DNA from: CAMDBL01 sp964498125
GTDB lineage: Bacteria > Pseudomonadota > Alphaproteobacteria > Rhizobiales > Hyphomicrobiaceae
NCBI GenBank assembly: GCA_964498125.1
Contig: CAZCGE010000147.1
Location: forward strand, 1-10,100
Direction of reading: 5' to 3'
Length of the DNA stretch: 10,100 nt
The notes beneath the pieces were generated by a model. It saw only the letters and a program-made list of their open reading frames with translations, was not told where the DNA came from and made no database searches. Below are positions 1-6,872 of this stretch, piece by piece (the stretch's first letter is position 1; every line of letters begins with the position of its first letter). The position numbers were made by a program, and so were the translations under genes.

Positions 1-135
1 CCTACGGGCTACTCGTTCGCCTCCGGTTGCTCTCCACCCCGCATCGCTGCGACGCAGTTGCCTTCGGCTACATAGGTCGTGACCTCCTATGGGCTGGACT
101 TCCACCAGCCTGACAATGCAACATCACGGACGCAC
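1..135 (-). mobile_element. 5' end of a putative group II intron (runs off the left edge)
   Basis: Read on the minus strand, the sequence from 135 starts with GTGCG, the usual first bases of a group II intron. Structured RNA-like segments follow: a GGCTGG/CCAGCC hairpin, a CATAGG/CCTATG hairpin around GGTCACGA, then GTAGCCGAAGGCAACTGCGT and GGTGGAGAGCAACCGGAGGC. From memory these resemble domain I of bacterial group II introns, which precedes a reverse transcriptase/maturase ORF. Coding-like sequence on the minus strand ends at the GTGCG point, which fits an insertion boundary. Just upstream in the exon is a small hairpin (CGAAG-GCGTG-CTTCG). Some introns, notably group IIC, insert after such stems, but the class cannot be settled here. 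The maturase and 3' end would lie left of the window. A different structured RNA or a chance resemblance remains possible. Confidence 0.5.
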
Positions 136-583
136 CGAAGCACGCCTTCGGCATGACGCGTGTGCGGCGCAACCCACTTCGGTAGTCCCGCGAGATCGGC
201 CTTCAGATGGCAGATGCGGTTCAGCTGGCGCGGCGTCAACGGGCCGATCTTGTCCTGGTCAGGCGCGCGGTCCCCGAGGCAGACACAACGCCGGCATTGC
301 TGGCATGCACCCCGACCGTCAGCTCGGCGATGTGGTGCATCAGGGGGATGTTGACGAACGGGCGGCCTGCCATCAGCTCGCGTGCAGTGATGGCAAAATC
401 CTCCCAGGGCGGACCATGGGGATGGCGCCATGTCGAGAAGACGATCCACGCGAGCAGTTCGGCCCAGCGGCGGCGATGCTGCTCGATTGGTCCAGCGAGC
501 GCCGGGGCGAATTTCCTCGCCTTGGACAGGGGCTGACCTGAAAGCAGCGCGGCGCCTTTGTTGCTGACAGCCACGCGGCGCAT
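136..583 (-). pseudogene. Frameshifted hypothetical gene, cut at its 3' side by the putative intron
   Basis: The function is not recognised. From an ATG at 583, four bases from the preceding gene's stop, one frame with strongly GC-biased third positions runs to a TGA at 236 (115 residues, containing WAELLAWIVFSTWRHPHGPP and LMHHIAELTVGVH). Before that stop the codon bias weakens (Arg/Thr-rich RLTRTRSAR). From about 260 downward another frame becomes coding-like, with DKIGPLTPRQLNRICHLKAD and LAGLPKWVAPHTRHAEGVLR, up to the intron-like boundary at 135. The simplest reading is one protein of about 149 residues broken by a single-base indel at roughly 240-280, with its 3' end displaced by the intron. 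The near-overlap with the upstream gene suggests it was the last gene of the ABC-transporter operon. A sequencing error at one base, or a genuinely short 115-residue protein, are the alternatives. Confidence 0.4.
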
Positions 584-584
584 G

Positions 585-1121
585 TCACGCCGTTCTGGCG
601 CAGTGTCTTTCAAGCGCCAGCTCCGCCTTGGCTGCGCTGTCGGCGGCGGCGGCCTTCTCCCGGAGCGCTTTCAGCGCGAGGCCCTGGCGCTCGAGCTCGG
701 CCGCGCGCGCTTTCTGGCGCTGCTGAAAGCGCTCGATGCCGCTCATGACGGCCGACCGGTCGACATTGATCGTCGCCAGCACGGCGGCGAACAACAGCTT
801 CAGCTTGCCATCCCGCGCCTCGGGAGCAACGCCATCGGCGAAGCGTCGAACGGCGGTCGCGGCCTCCTCGATCGGCACGCGCCGGCTGACCAGCCGCGGC
901 AGGATCCCCATGACGTCCGGGTCATCCCGCCACGCGTCGACATCGTCGACAGGGGGGCCGTCCCACATCTGGGTGGTGGTCAAGCTGTGCATCTTGCGTT
1001 GCACGCAGGGCCAATCCGAGACCGCATCGTCCCGTGCGGCGGCCGGCGTGGTCAGCGCCGCAAGGGCCAGCGCCGTGCCGATGATCCACGCCAACGGCGA
1101 GACTCTGCAAGCGCTAGGCAC
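585..1121 (-). CDS. Small exported protein of a PQQ-linked ABC transporter operon
   Basis: A protein of about 178 residues from a GTG start at 1121, 13 bp after the permease stop. This start is chosen because it gives a good signal peptide: a short basic N-terminus, the hydrophobic core LAWIIGTALALAALTT and an AAA-type cleavage site near residue 31. The mature part begins with DWPCVQRKMHSL (a single conserved-looking Cys) and holds DGPPVDDVDAWRDDPDV. It ends in a charged, probably coiled-coil region (IERFQQRQKARAAELERQ onward). It is probably periplasmic. Small exported proteins of this pattern occur, from memory, beside the ATPase and permease genes of PQQ-dependent alcohol dehydrogenase loci; their biochemical role is unknown to me. 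A later ATG (MHSLTTTQ) is possible but would lose the signal peptide. Confidence 0.65.
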   Translation of the reverse strand: MPSACRVSPLAWIIGTALALAALTTPAAARDDAVSDWPCVQRKMHSLTTTQMWDGPPVDDVDAWRDDPDVMGILPRLVSRRVPIEEAATAVRRFADGVAPEARDGKLKLLFAAVLATINVDRSAVMSGIERFQQRQKARAAELERQGLALKALREKAAAADSAAKAELALERHCARTA

Positions 1122-1134
1122 ATGGTGTCCCAGT

Positions 1135-1986
1135 TCAAGCACGGGCGCCTGGCCCTCCACGACGCCCAATAATCCCTTTCGAGGGATTGTAGGCGTAAAT
1201 CGCCGCCGCCAGAAAGAGCATGGTGTACGCCAGCACGATGCCGAGCGAGGCGAGATCGAGCTGGCCATACAGCGCGAAGCGAATGAGCTCGACCGCGTGC
1301 GTGAAAGGGTTGATGCGGCAGATCTCGTACAGCAGCGGGCTCGATTCCTTGATGCGCCAGAGCGGATAGAGGGCCGAGGACGCGAAAAACATCGGGAAGA
1401 TGACGAAATTCATGACGCCGGCGAAGTTCTCCAGCTGCTTGATCACGGACGACATGAACAGCGCAATCGCGCCGAGCATGAGGCCTGCGACGACCAAGGC
1501 CGGCAGGACACTGACATAGCCGACCAGCGGCGGCTCGATCTCCCACAGATAGGCGATGGCCAGGAAGACGTAGACCTGCAGCAGCGCCACGGCGACGCCG
1601 CCGATCAGCTTGGCGATCAGCAGGAAGGAGCGCGGGAACGGGCTGACCAGCAGCGTGCGCATGGCGCCGGTCTCGCGGTCATGGACCATCGACAGCGACG
1701 ATTGCATGGCGTTGAACAGCAGGATCATGCCAATCAGCCCCGGCGTCACGAACACCTCGTAGAGCACGTAGGACTGGTAGGGCGGAATGATCGAGACGCC
1801 GAGCACTTGGCGGAAGCCGACCGCGAAGATGAACAGCCAGACCAGCGGCCTGACGAGTGCTGCCAGGAACCGCTCGCGCTGATGCAGGAAGCGCAGCACC
1901 TCGCGCCAGACGATGCCGTTGAAGCAGACGAGATAGGCTGCCGGTCCGAGGCGCCGCGCAGCAGCGATATCCGAGGTCTCGATCAT
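1135..1986 (-). CDS. ABC-2 type transporter permease, PedC-like (PQQ alcohol dehydrogenase system)
   Basis: A protein of 283 residues, the usual size for an ABC-2 permease with six membrane helices. The hydrophobic segments visible include PLVWLFIFAVGF, VTPGLIGMILLFNAM, a long stretch around VAVALLQVYVFLAIAYLW, VLPALVVAGLMLGAIALFMS, FAGVMNFVIFPMFFASSALY and GIVLAYTMLFLAAAIYAY. The cytoplasmic sequence between helices two and three, VHDRETGAMRTLLVSPFPRS, is the coupling region typical of the family that includes NodJ and PedC. The start codon overlaps the ATPase stop (ATGA at 1983-1986), so the two are translationally coupled and should form one exporter in the inner membrane. Pairing with a PQQ-system ATPase suggests export of an alcohol, an aldehyde or a factor linked to periplasmic quinoprotein dehydrogenases. 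The substrate is not established. Confidence 0.85.
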   Translation of the reverse strand: MIETSDIAAARRLGPAAYLVCFNGIVWREVLRFLHQRERFLAALVRPLVWLFIFAVGFRQVLGVSIIPPYQSYVLYEVFVTPGLIGMILLFNAMQSSLSMVHDRETGAMRTLLVSPFPRSFLLIAKLIGGVAVALLQVYVFLAIAYLWEIEPPLVGYVSVLPALVVAGLMLGAIALFMSSVIKQLENFAGVMNFVIFPMFFASSALYPLWRIKESSPLLYEICRINPFTHAVELIRFALYGQLDLASLGIVLAYTMLFLAAAIYAYNPSKGIIGRRGGPGARA

Positions 1987-2768
1987 GCGGCCTCGCTGCT
2001 CTCGTCGGCCGACCCACCGGTCATGGCCTGGAACGCGGCTCGGATGGTGTCGCGGCCGGCCGCCGCCAGCAGCTCGGGGACACGACCGGCGAACAGCACG
2101 CGGCCTTTGTGCAGCAGCACGACTTGATCAGTCGGCGCGATCTCGTCGATCAGGTGCGTCGCCCACAGCACGCCGAGACGCTGCTCCGCAACCAGCCGCC
2201 GCACCAGCGTGATGACGCTTTCGCGCGACTTGATGTCGAGACCGGTCGTCGCCTCGTCGAGCAACAAGCAGGTCGGGCGGTGCAGCAGCGCGCGCGCGAT
2301 CTCGACCCGGCGCGCTTGTCCACCTGAAAGCGATCGCACCTTGTCGCCGGCACGCTCTGCGAGCCCCACCATCGCCAGCATCTCGCTCGCGCGCGCGAGC
2401 CCCTGGCGCCGGGGGATGCCGTGCAAGGCGGCATGATAGACGAGGTTCTGCGTCAAACTGAGGTCGGTGTCGAGCGTGCGGCTCTGGAACACGACGCCGA
2501 GATGGGGCAGCGCCGCCGTCGGCCTGCGGCGCACGTCCTGCCCGAGAATGCGGATCTCGCCGGTGACGTTGTCGTAAAGGCGGGTGACGAGCGCGAACAG
2601 CGTCGACTTGCCGGCGCCATTGAGGCCGAGCAGCGCCACGAACGCGCCGACCGGCACCGTCAACGAGACATCGTCCAGCGCCAGGGTCTGGCCGAAGCGG
2701 TGGCTGACGCCGCGCACGACCAGGGCTTCTGGACTTTTGCTTGCCGAGCCGGTTGCGGTGGCTGTCAT
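1983..2768 (-). CDS. ABC transporter ATP-binding protein, PQQ-dependent alcohol dehydrogenase system type
   Basis: A 261-residue ATPase subunit carrying all nucleotide-binding motifs: Walker A GLNGAGKST (near residue 50), Q-loop GVVFQSRTLDTDLSL, signature LSGGQARRVEIARALL, Walker B CLLLDEATTGLD and the switch histidine in LWATHLIDE. The wording of these motifs (LNGAGKSTLFAL, NLVYHAALHGIPR, VLWATHLIDEI) closely matches my memory of the family found with PQQ-dependent alcohol dehydrogenases (TIGR03864-like). It energises the permease encoded directly downstream with a 4-bp overlap. The ATG at 2768 has no clear Shine-Dalgarno. The first 15 or so residues are low-complexity and not part of the fold, so a slightly later start cannot be excluded. 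No quinoprotein dehydrogenase gene lies in the window. Confidence 0.9.
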   Translation of the reverse strand: MTATATGSASKSPEALVVRGVSHRFGQTLALDDVSLTVPVGAFVALLGLNGAGKSTLFALVTRLYDNVTGEIRILGQDVRRRPTAALPHLGVVFQSRTLDTDLSLTQNLVYHAALHGIPRRQGLARASEMLAMVGLAERAGDKVRSLSGGQARRVEIARALLHRPTCLLLDEATTGLDIKSRESVITLVRRLVAEQRLGVLWATHLIDEIAPTDQVVLLHKGRVLFAGRVPELLAAAGRDTIRAAFQAMTGGSADESSEAA

Positions 2769-2851
2769 GAGACGATTGCTGCAATGCCCCTGTTCTCACG
2801 CGACGGCCGGGACCATGCGGAGTTGGCGAGCCAGAGTTGGTGAGATTGACC

Positions 2852-2896
2852 CGCGCATGACTGTGGCCGAAGATGTGCGCAGCTGGCAAGGGCGGA
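2852..2896 (+). repeat. 45-bp direct repeat, copy 1
   Basis: This segment recurs at 3035-3079 with one mismatch (2858 against 3041); 38 bp of it (2859-2896 and 3042-3079) are identical. Both copies contain GACTGTGGCCGAAGATGTGC followed by GCAGCTGGCAAGGGCGGA. The two copies flank the REP-like palindrome. Confidence 0.95.
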
Positions 2897-2920
2897 GGGG
2901 AGGGGGCCGGACGCGACGGT

Positions 2921-3012
2921 CGTAGGGCGCAATAGCGGAGCGTATTGCGCCACGGTGTCGCCAAGGTTCACCAGCGGCGGCGCAATACGCCCTGCGGGCT
3001 ATTGCGCCCTAC
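2921..3012. repeat. REP-like palindromic element (Bradyrhizobiaceae style)
   Basis: The left arm, 2921-2951, begins CGTAGGGCGCAATAGCGGAG and ends GTATTGCGCC. The right arm, 2979-3012, is its imperfect inverse, ending GGGCTATTGCGCCCTACG. A spacer of about 27 bp separates the arms. Each arm also contains its own smaller inverted repeat (GGCGCAATA/TATTGCGCC). Intergenic palindromes of this form are abundant in Bradyrhizobium and relatives, from memory. They can act as mRNA 3' stem-loops or simply as mobile repeats. Here the element sits between two minus-strand genes and could end transcripts of the TIR operon, although it is followed by no T-run. Confidence 0.85.
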
Positions 3013-3034
3013 GGATTCTGCGGCGTTGGCGAGG

Positions 3035-3079
3035 CGCGCACGACTGTGGCCGAAGATGTGCGCAGCTGGCAAGGGCGGA
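3035..3079 (+). repeat. 45-bp direct repeat, copy 2
   Basis: This is the second copy of the segment at 2852-2896, with one mismatch. Purine-rich G tracts follow both copies. The pair encloses the REP-like palindrome, which suggests either duplication during insertion of the palindrome or a composite repeat unit. Confidence 0.95.
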
Positions 3080-3177
3080 CGTGAGGGGGGAGGGCCGGGT
3101 GGGGACCCCAAGCTGCGGTGGTGTGTTGTAAGGGCACTCGGCGGGCCGTTGGCTTGAGCACACAGTCCCGTTGTGGA

Positions 3178-3879
3178 TTAGCGGCCGACGCGCTGCGCAG
3201 CCGTGTCGATCCAGGCGCCAATGTTTTTTGCGCCGTCGCCGTGGATGAAGTCGTATATGGGAACCGCTTCTGAGAGCGGGCGGATATATCCTGGTGATGG
3301 CGGTGATAGGTATGCAGGCAGATCAATCGCGTTGGAATAGTGCTGGTAGGGGTACCAGCCCAAACCATTGTGCTCGTAAAGGTAGTACTTGTCGACGTTG
3401 AGGAGGCCGGCCGGGGTGCGATAGAGCCCGAGATAGGCGAACGGGTTGTTGCCGAGCGAATGCGGGCCGCGGGTCTGGTGGTGGTTGATGTTGTTGATGT
3501 GGACGCCGAGCAAGCCACGGTTGTCGATGACGGCACGTGCGATCTCGTAGCGCACCCATTCACGCGACCAAGTTTCCGAACCGATAAGTACGCAGATCGC
3601 CGACGTATTGTCCACGCCTTCCCGGATTAGGCGCTTGAGCGCTTCCAGTCCTTCGAGCTTGCGGCTTTCCCAGAGGCTGCTGTCGTAGAAGCTGCGCATG
3701 GCTGCAGTATCAGGATGATCAATTTTCCAGGCGTTGCGAACTACGTTGACGCGCATGATGTCGTCATAGTGGAACGAGAAGAACGCGCGCCGCTTCTTGG
3801 CCTGCACGAATGGCGCATTCAATGCGGCGCCGATCAGGCTATTGGCGGAGTAAGGTGCGAAGGGGTTAGAGCTGGCCAT
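3178..3879 (-). CDS. ThsB-like TIR domain protein (Thoeris sensor family)
   Basis: A 233-residue protein resembling the Thoeris sensor ThsB (DUF1863-type TIR fold). In Thoeris, ThsB recognises phage infection and uses NAD to make a cyclic ADP-ribose-type signal that activates a partner effector. Visible family blocks are RRAFFSFHYDDIMRVNVVRN (first strand and helix), SFYDSSLWES, ALKRLIREGVDNTSAICVLI, GSETWSREWVRYEIARAV, RGLLGVHINNI, NPFAYLGLY and the C-terminal VPIYDFIHGDGAKNIGAWI. They follow the same order and nearly the same length as ThsB of Bacillus as I recall it. The ATG at 3879 is chosen because AGGA lies 7 bases upstream; the ATG at 3885 has AGGA only 1 base away. The start overlaps the end of the small membrane-protein gene by 14 bp, so the two are probably cotranslated. 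No ThsA (SIR2-SLOG) or macro-domain effector is visible in the window. Confidence 0.88.
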   Translation of the reverse strand: MASSNPFAPYSANSLIGAALNAPFVQAKKRRAFFSFHYDDIMRVNVVRNAWKIDHPDTAAMRSFYDSSLWESRKLEGLEALKRLIREGVDNTSAICVLIGSETWSREWVRYEIARAVIDNRGLLGVHINNINHHQTRGPHSLGNNPFAYLGLYRTPAGLLNVDKYYLYEHNGLGWYPYQHYSNAIDLPAYLSPPSPGYIRPLSEAVPIYDFIHGDGAKNIGAWIDTAAQRVGR

Positions 3880-4159
3880 AGGCATATCCTGCGATGATGA
3901 CGACGATGGTCACGGCGAGGGCGAGAGGCGCGTAAAAGGCCCAGATCGCCCAGCGGGCGAGGCACGAAGCAAAACTTTCCGGCGGTGCCGCATTCAAGGA
4001 GATCTCGAACGAGGGGAGTGTCGACCAGTCCTCTTGTCGCACTTTGTCGTACAGGCCGCGAAACCGTCGCTCGTTGCAGAGGTAGCGGGCGTCGAGAACG
4101 GCGCAGATTAGGATGGCGAAGAGGGCCAGTAAAGCTACAGCGGGCCGTTGCAACGTCAC
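3866..4159 (-). CDS. Small two-helix membrane protein beside the TIR gene, probably 5'-shortened
   Basis: A 97-residue protein read from a GTG at 4159 that overlaps the preceding stop as GTGA. The N-terminal hydrophobic segment (PAVALLALFAILICAVLDAR) is followed by YLCNERRFRGLYDKVRQ. After a loop, a second long segment (WAIWAFYAPLALAVTIVVII) lies near the C-terminus. The LDxxYL-xxERxFRxLYDxVR pattern matches, from memory, a family of roughly 150-170-residue membrane proteins encoded next to ThsB-like TIR genes. Those normally begin with a helix containing FLLKGW and an extra membrane segment, and that part is missing here. The gene overlaps the TIR start by 14 bp. It may be the membrane effector or anchor of the TIR protein, but its function is not known to me. 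Truncation may have made it non-functional. A weak alternative start (ATG 4172, 12 bases after AGGAGG at 4190-4185) leads into a wrong frame. Confidence 0.55.
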   Translation of the reverse strand: MTLQRPAVALLALFAILICAVLDARYLCNERRFRGLYDKVRQEDWSTLPSFEISLNAAPPESFASCLARWAIWAFYAPLALAVTIVVIIAGYAYGQL

Positions 4160-4374
4160 CGCGAACCCGCATACCGCTGTAGTGCCTCCTCGCGATGCAC
4201 GAGATCGATCGCGAGGAAGTCGTCGGTCGAAAAGCGTTTGAGCTGCTCGTCGCCGACCTGTTCCAGGAAGCGCAAGAAGCGCGGATCGCCGACCTCGCCT
4301 GGCAACCGCAGTAAAGATATCAACTTGATTCGAGCGACTCGGCGTGGCCAGCGAGCATAGCTCGGGCGCGACAT
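4156..4374 (-). pseudogene. C-terminal fragment, possibly of an AlbA_2/RecG-like ATP-binding protein
   Basis: A 72-residue reading frame whose last ~50 residues look like real protein with GC-biased codons: LPGEVGDPRFLRFLEQVGDE, then QLKRFSTDDFLAIDLVHREE. The pattern FLxFLExxGxxxLxxFSTxDFLxLDLVxRE recalls the C-terminal part of AlbA_2-domain ATP-binding proteins (RecG-like, COG2865 style), but this rests on memory. The first ~20 residues (MSRPSYARWPRRVARIKL) do not look like that family. No ATPase or AlbA_2 domain precedes it; instead the divergent primase-helicase gene begins at 4440. I therefore read it as a 5'-deleted remnant. Its stop overlaps the start of the membrane-protein gene (GTGA at 4156-4159). 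The alternative is a genuine small protein of the TIR operon. Confidence 0.35.
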
Positions 4375-4439
4375 CGGCGAAAATCAATCGCAACCGGGCC
4401 GCACGTGATTTCTGAGTTCTCATGACCGCAGGGAAACCC

Positions 4440-6872
4440 ATGGGCGACGAGGCAAGCCAGATCCGACTGCGAATGCAGGAGCTCGATCAAGAGCGGCAGA
4501 CGCTGGAACGGCGGCTGCGTGAATTGCAGCAACTCGTGAAGGAGCCTCCAACCGTTGTCCTGCAACCCAAGCCGCTCGTTACCAACAGTTCGCCTGCCAC
4601 GGACAAGATCGCGCTCTTCCGGCGCCTCTTCGGCGGTCGCACCGATGTGTTCCCGGCGCGATGGGATAACCCGAAAACCGGACGATCGGGTTATGCTCCG
4701 GCTTGTGCCAACGAATGGGTGCGCGGCGTGTGCGGCAAGCCGCAGGTCAAATGCGGCGATTGTCCGAACAAGGCGTTCATCCCGGTCACACCCGACGTGA
4801 TCGAATGCCATCTGCGCGGCGAGGACCGCGTTCGCCCCAACGGGCGAGGCAAAGACTTCGTGGCGGGGGTCTATCCGCTGCTCTTCGACGACACGTGCGG
4901 ATTTCTGGCCGTCGACTTCGACGACGAAAATTGGTCGACCGATGCCCTGGCCTTTATCGCTGCGTGCCGTGAATGCGAGGTGCCGGTCGCGCTGGAACGG
5001 TCGCGTTCCGGTAACGGCGGTCACGTCTGGCTGTTCTTCACTGAGCCCGTCGCGGCATCGGACGCCCGTCGTCTCGGGACGCTGCTGCTGACACGAACGA
5101 TGAACCGGCGACCGGAGATCGGATTCAAGTCCTACGATCGACTGTTTCCGAGCCAGGACACGATGCCGAGTGGCGGCTTCGGAAACCTGATCGCGCTGCC
5201 GTTGCAACGACACGCTCGGGAAAATGGGAACAGCGTCTTCGTCGACGGTGATCTGCGGCCCCATGATGACCAGTGGGCGTTTCTCTCGCTCCAGGGCCGG
5301 ATGACGTGTTCCGAGGTTTCCTCCGTGATCGCAAAGATCGAAGCGGAAATGCCTGGCGGCGCCACGGGCGTCAGACTGCCCGTCGACGACGAGAATGCGG
5401 ACGAGCCGTGGAAGATGATGCCGTCGCGGCGACGCCAGGCGCAGTCCTCCAAGGAACCGATGCCCGAACGAGTCAACGTTGTGCTTGGCGATCAGGTCTA
5501 TGTCGACCGTTCCGGCCTGCCTTCGACGATGGTGGCCCAACTCGCTCGGATTGCGGCATTTCAGAACCCCGAGTTCTATCGCGCCCAAGCCATGCGGCTG
5601 TCGACGTTTGGCAAGCCGCGCATCATCTCCTGTGCCGAGCTTCATCCGCGCCACGTCGGCCTGCCGCGTGGCTGCCTCGATGAAGCCGTCGAGCTGCTCA
5701 GGTTGAACGGAGCGACAGCGCAGTTCAAAGACGAACGCAATGCTGGCCAACCGCTCGACCTCAAATTTCTCGGAACTCTGCACGATGTGCAGGCCGCCGC
5801 CGTTGCCGCGATTGAACCTTACGACTACGGAGTGCTGGCCGCTACGACGGCGTTCGGCAAGACCGTGGTCGGCGCGAGAATGATCGCCGCGCGTGGTGTC
5901 AACACGCTCGTTCTCGTCCATCGCCGCCAACTCGTCGACCAATGGCGCGAGCGCCTTCAGTCGTTTCTGTCCGTGAAGGACGGCGATATCGGCACAATCG
6001 GCGGCGGAAAGCGCAAGCCCACGGGTCGGATCGACATCGCGCTGATTCAGAGCCTCGTTCGCAACGGCGAGGTCAGCGACCTTGTTGCCGACTATGGCCA
6101 CCTGATTGTCGACGAGTGTCATCATCTCTCGGCCGTCAGCTTCGAGCTGGTCGCGCGCCGAACCAAGGCGCGTTACGTGCTCGGGCTGTCGGCCACGGTT
6201 GCACGCAAGGATGGCCATCACCCGATCATCTTCATGCAATGTGGGCCAGTCCGTTACCGGGTGGATGCAAAATCGCAGGCCGCGACCCGGTCATTCAGCC
6301 ACAAGGTCCGCCTGCGCGAGACAGGATTTCAGCACCGGCCCGATCAGGATGCGCATGGCCCGTCACAGATGACGGCGCTCTATGCGGCGCTGGCACAGGA
6401 CGAGAAGCGGAATGATCTGATCTTCGACGACGTGCTGCTCAGCCTGGAGGACAGGCGCCGGCCGGTAATCCTGACCGAGCGGCGCGATCATCTCGAATAT
6501 TTTCACACGCGGCTGGAAAAGTTCACGCGAAACCTCGTCGTCCTCTACGGCGGCATGAATGCGACCGAGCGGCGCACGGCCGAGGAAGGCCTGAAACGTC
6601 CCGACACCGAGGAACGTCTGGTGCTGGCGACGGGCCGCTACCTCGGCGAAGGCTTCGACGATGCCTCCCTCGACACGCTGTTCCTGACCATGCCGATTTC
6701 ATGGAAAGGGACACTCGCCCAGTACGTCGGCCGGCTGCACCGCGAGCATCACGCCAAGCGCGAGGTCGTCGTCTACGACTACGTCGATTCAGGCGTTCCG
6801 ATGCTGGCGCGCATGGCACTGAAGCGGCAGTCGGGCTATCGCAGCCTTGGATACGAGGTGGCAGCAAAGTGA
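4440..6872 (+). CDS. TOTE conflict-system primase-helicase (AEP + SF2 helicase)
   Basis: An 810-residue protein. Domains in order: a coiled coil (about residues 5-40); a Cys4 zinc-binding segment (C89, C98, C105, C108) in an ACANEWVRGVC...CGDCPNKAF context; an archaeo-eukaryotic primase with motif I FLAVDFDDENW (D159, D161), motif II SRSGNGGHVWLFF (H195) and motif III FPSQDTMPSGGFGNLIALPL (D240). A superfamily 2 helicase follows, with Walker A TTAFGKT (469-475), DECHH (558-562), SAT (584-586), ATGRYLGEGFDD, and the arginine-finger motif QYVGRLHRE (765-768 RLHR). All catalytic motifs are intact. The family is known as the primase component of TOTE conflict systems, predicted to act on nucleic acids of invaders. 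The ATG at 4440 is preferred because AGGGA lies 5 bases upstream; the ATG at 4422 lacks a ribosome site. It is transcribed divergently from the TIR unit and upstream of the oxygenase gene. Confidence 0.9.
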   Translation: MGDEASQIRLRMQELDQERQTLERRLRELQQLVKEPPTVVLQPKPLVTNSSPATDKIALFRRLFGGRTDVFPARWDNPKTGRSGYAPACANEWVRGVCGKPQVKCGDCPNKAFIPVTPDVIECHLRGEDRVRPNGRGKDFVAGVYPLLFDDTCGFLAVDFDDENWSTDALAFIAACRECEVPVALERSRSGNGGHVWLFFTEPVAASDARRLGTLLLTRTMNRRPEIGFKSYDRLFPSQDTMPSGGFGNLIALPLQRHARENGNSVFVDGDLRPHDDQWAFLSLQGRMTCSEVSSVIAKIEAEMPGGATGVRLPVDDENADEPWKMMPSRRRQAQSSKEPMPERVNVVLGDQVYVDRSGLPSTMVAQLARIAAFQNPEFYRAQAMRLSTFGKPRIISCAELHPRHVGLPRGCLDEAVELLRLNGATAQFKDERNAGQPLDLKFLGTLHDVQAAAVAAIEPYDYGVLAATTAFGKTVVGARMIAARGVNTLVLVHRRQLVDQWRERLQSFLSVKDGDIGTIGGGKRKPTGRIDIALIQSLVRNGEVSDLVADYGHLIVDECHHLSAVSFELVARRTKARYVLGLSATVARKDGHHPIIFMQCGPVRYRVDAKSQAATRSFSHKVRLRETGFQHRPDQDAHGPSQMTALYAALAQDEKRNDLIFDDVLLSLEDRRRPVILTERRDHLEYFHTRLEKFTRNLVVLYGGMNATERRTAEEGLKRPDTEERLVLATGRYLGEGFDDASLDTLFLTMPISWKGTLAQYVGRLHREHHAKREVVVYDYVDSGVPMLARMALKRQSGYRSLGYEVAAK

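Larger units (their letters stand above)
2769..3177. other. Intergenic region upstream of the ABC operon, rich in repeats
   Basis: About 410 bp separate the TIR gene stop from the ABC ATPase start, with both genes on the minus strand. I see no convincing gene here. The region holds a REP-like palindrome, two long direct repeats flanking it, and a further 7-bp inverted repeat (CGCAGCT at 3061-3067 with AGCTGCG at 3111-3117) enclosing TGGGGACCCCA at 3100-3110. The promoter of the ABC operon and any terminator of the TIR operon should lie here, but neither can be pinned down by eye. Confidence 0.7.

Noticed and set aside
736..2127. Long plus-strand open frame (463 codons) antisense to the ABC genes
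   Set aside because: It is rich in Arg, Asp, Gln and His with no recognisable fold, as expected for the complement of GC-rich coding sequence. The minus strand carries two clear ABC transporter genes.
2852..3079. CRISPR array
   Set aside because: Only two long repeats with a palindromic interior occur; there are no regularly spaced units or cas genes.
3834..4172. Minus-strand frame from ATG 4172 following AGGAGG
   Set aside because: Despite the strong ribosome-like site, the product is Arg/Pro/Leu-rich shadow of the membrane and TIR genes, and the spacing of 12 bases is long.
4320..6239. Long minus-strand open frame (639 codons) antisense to the primase-helicase
   Set aside because: The plus strand holds a complete set of primase and helicase motifs here. 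The antisense product has no recognised motif and is explained by high third-position GC.
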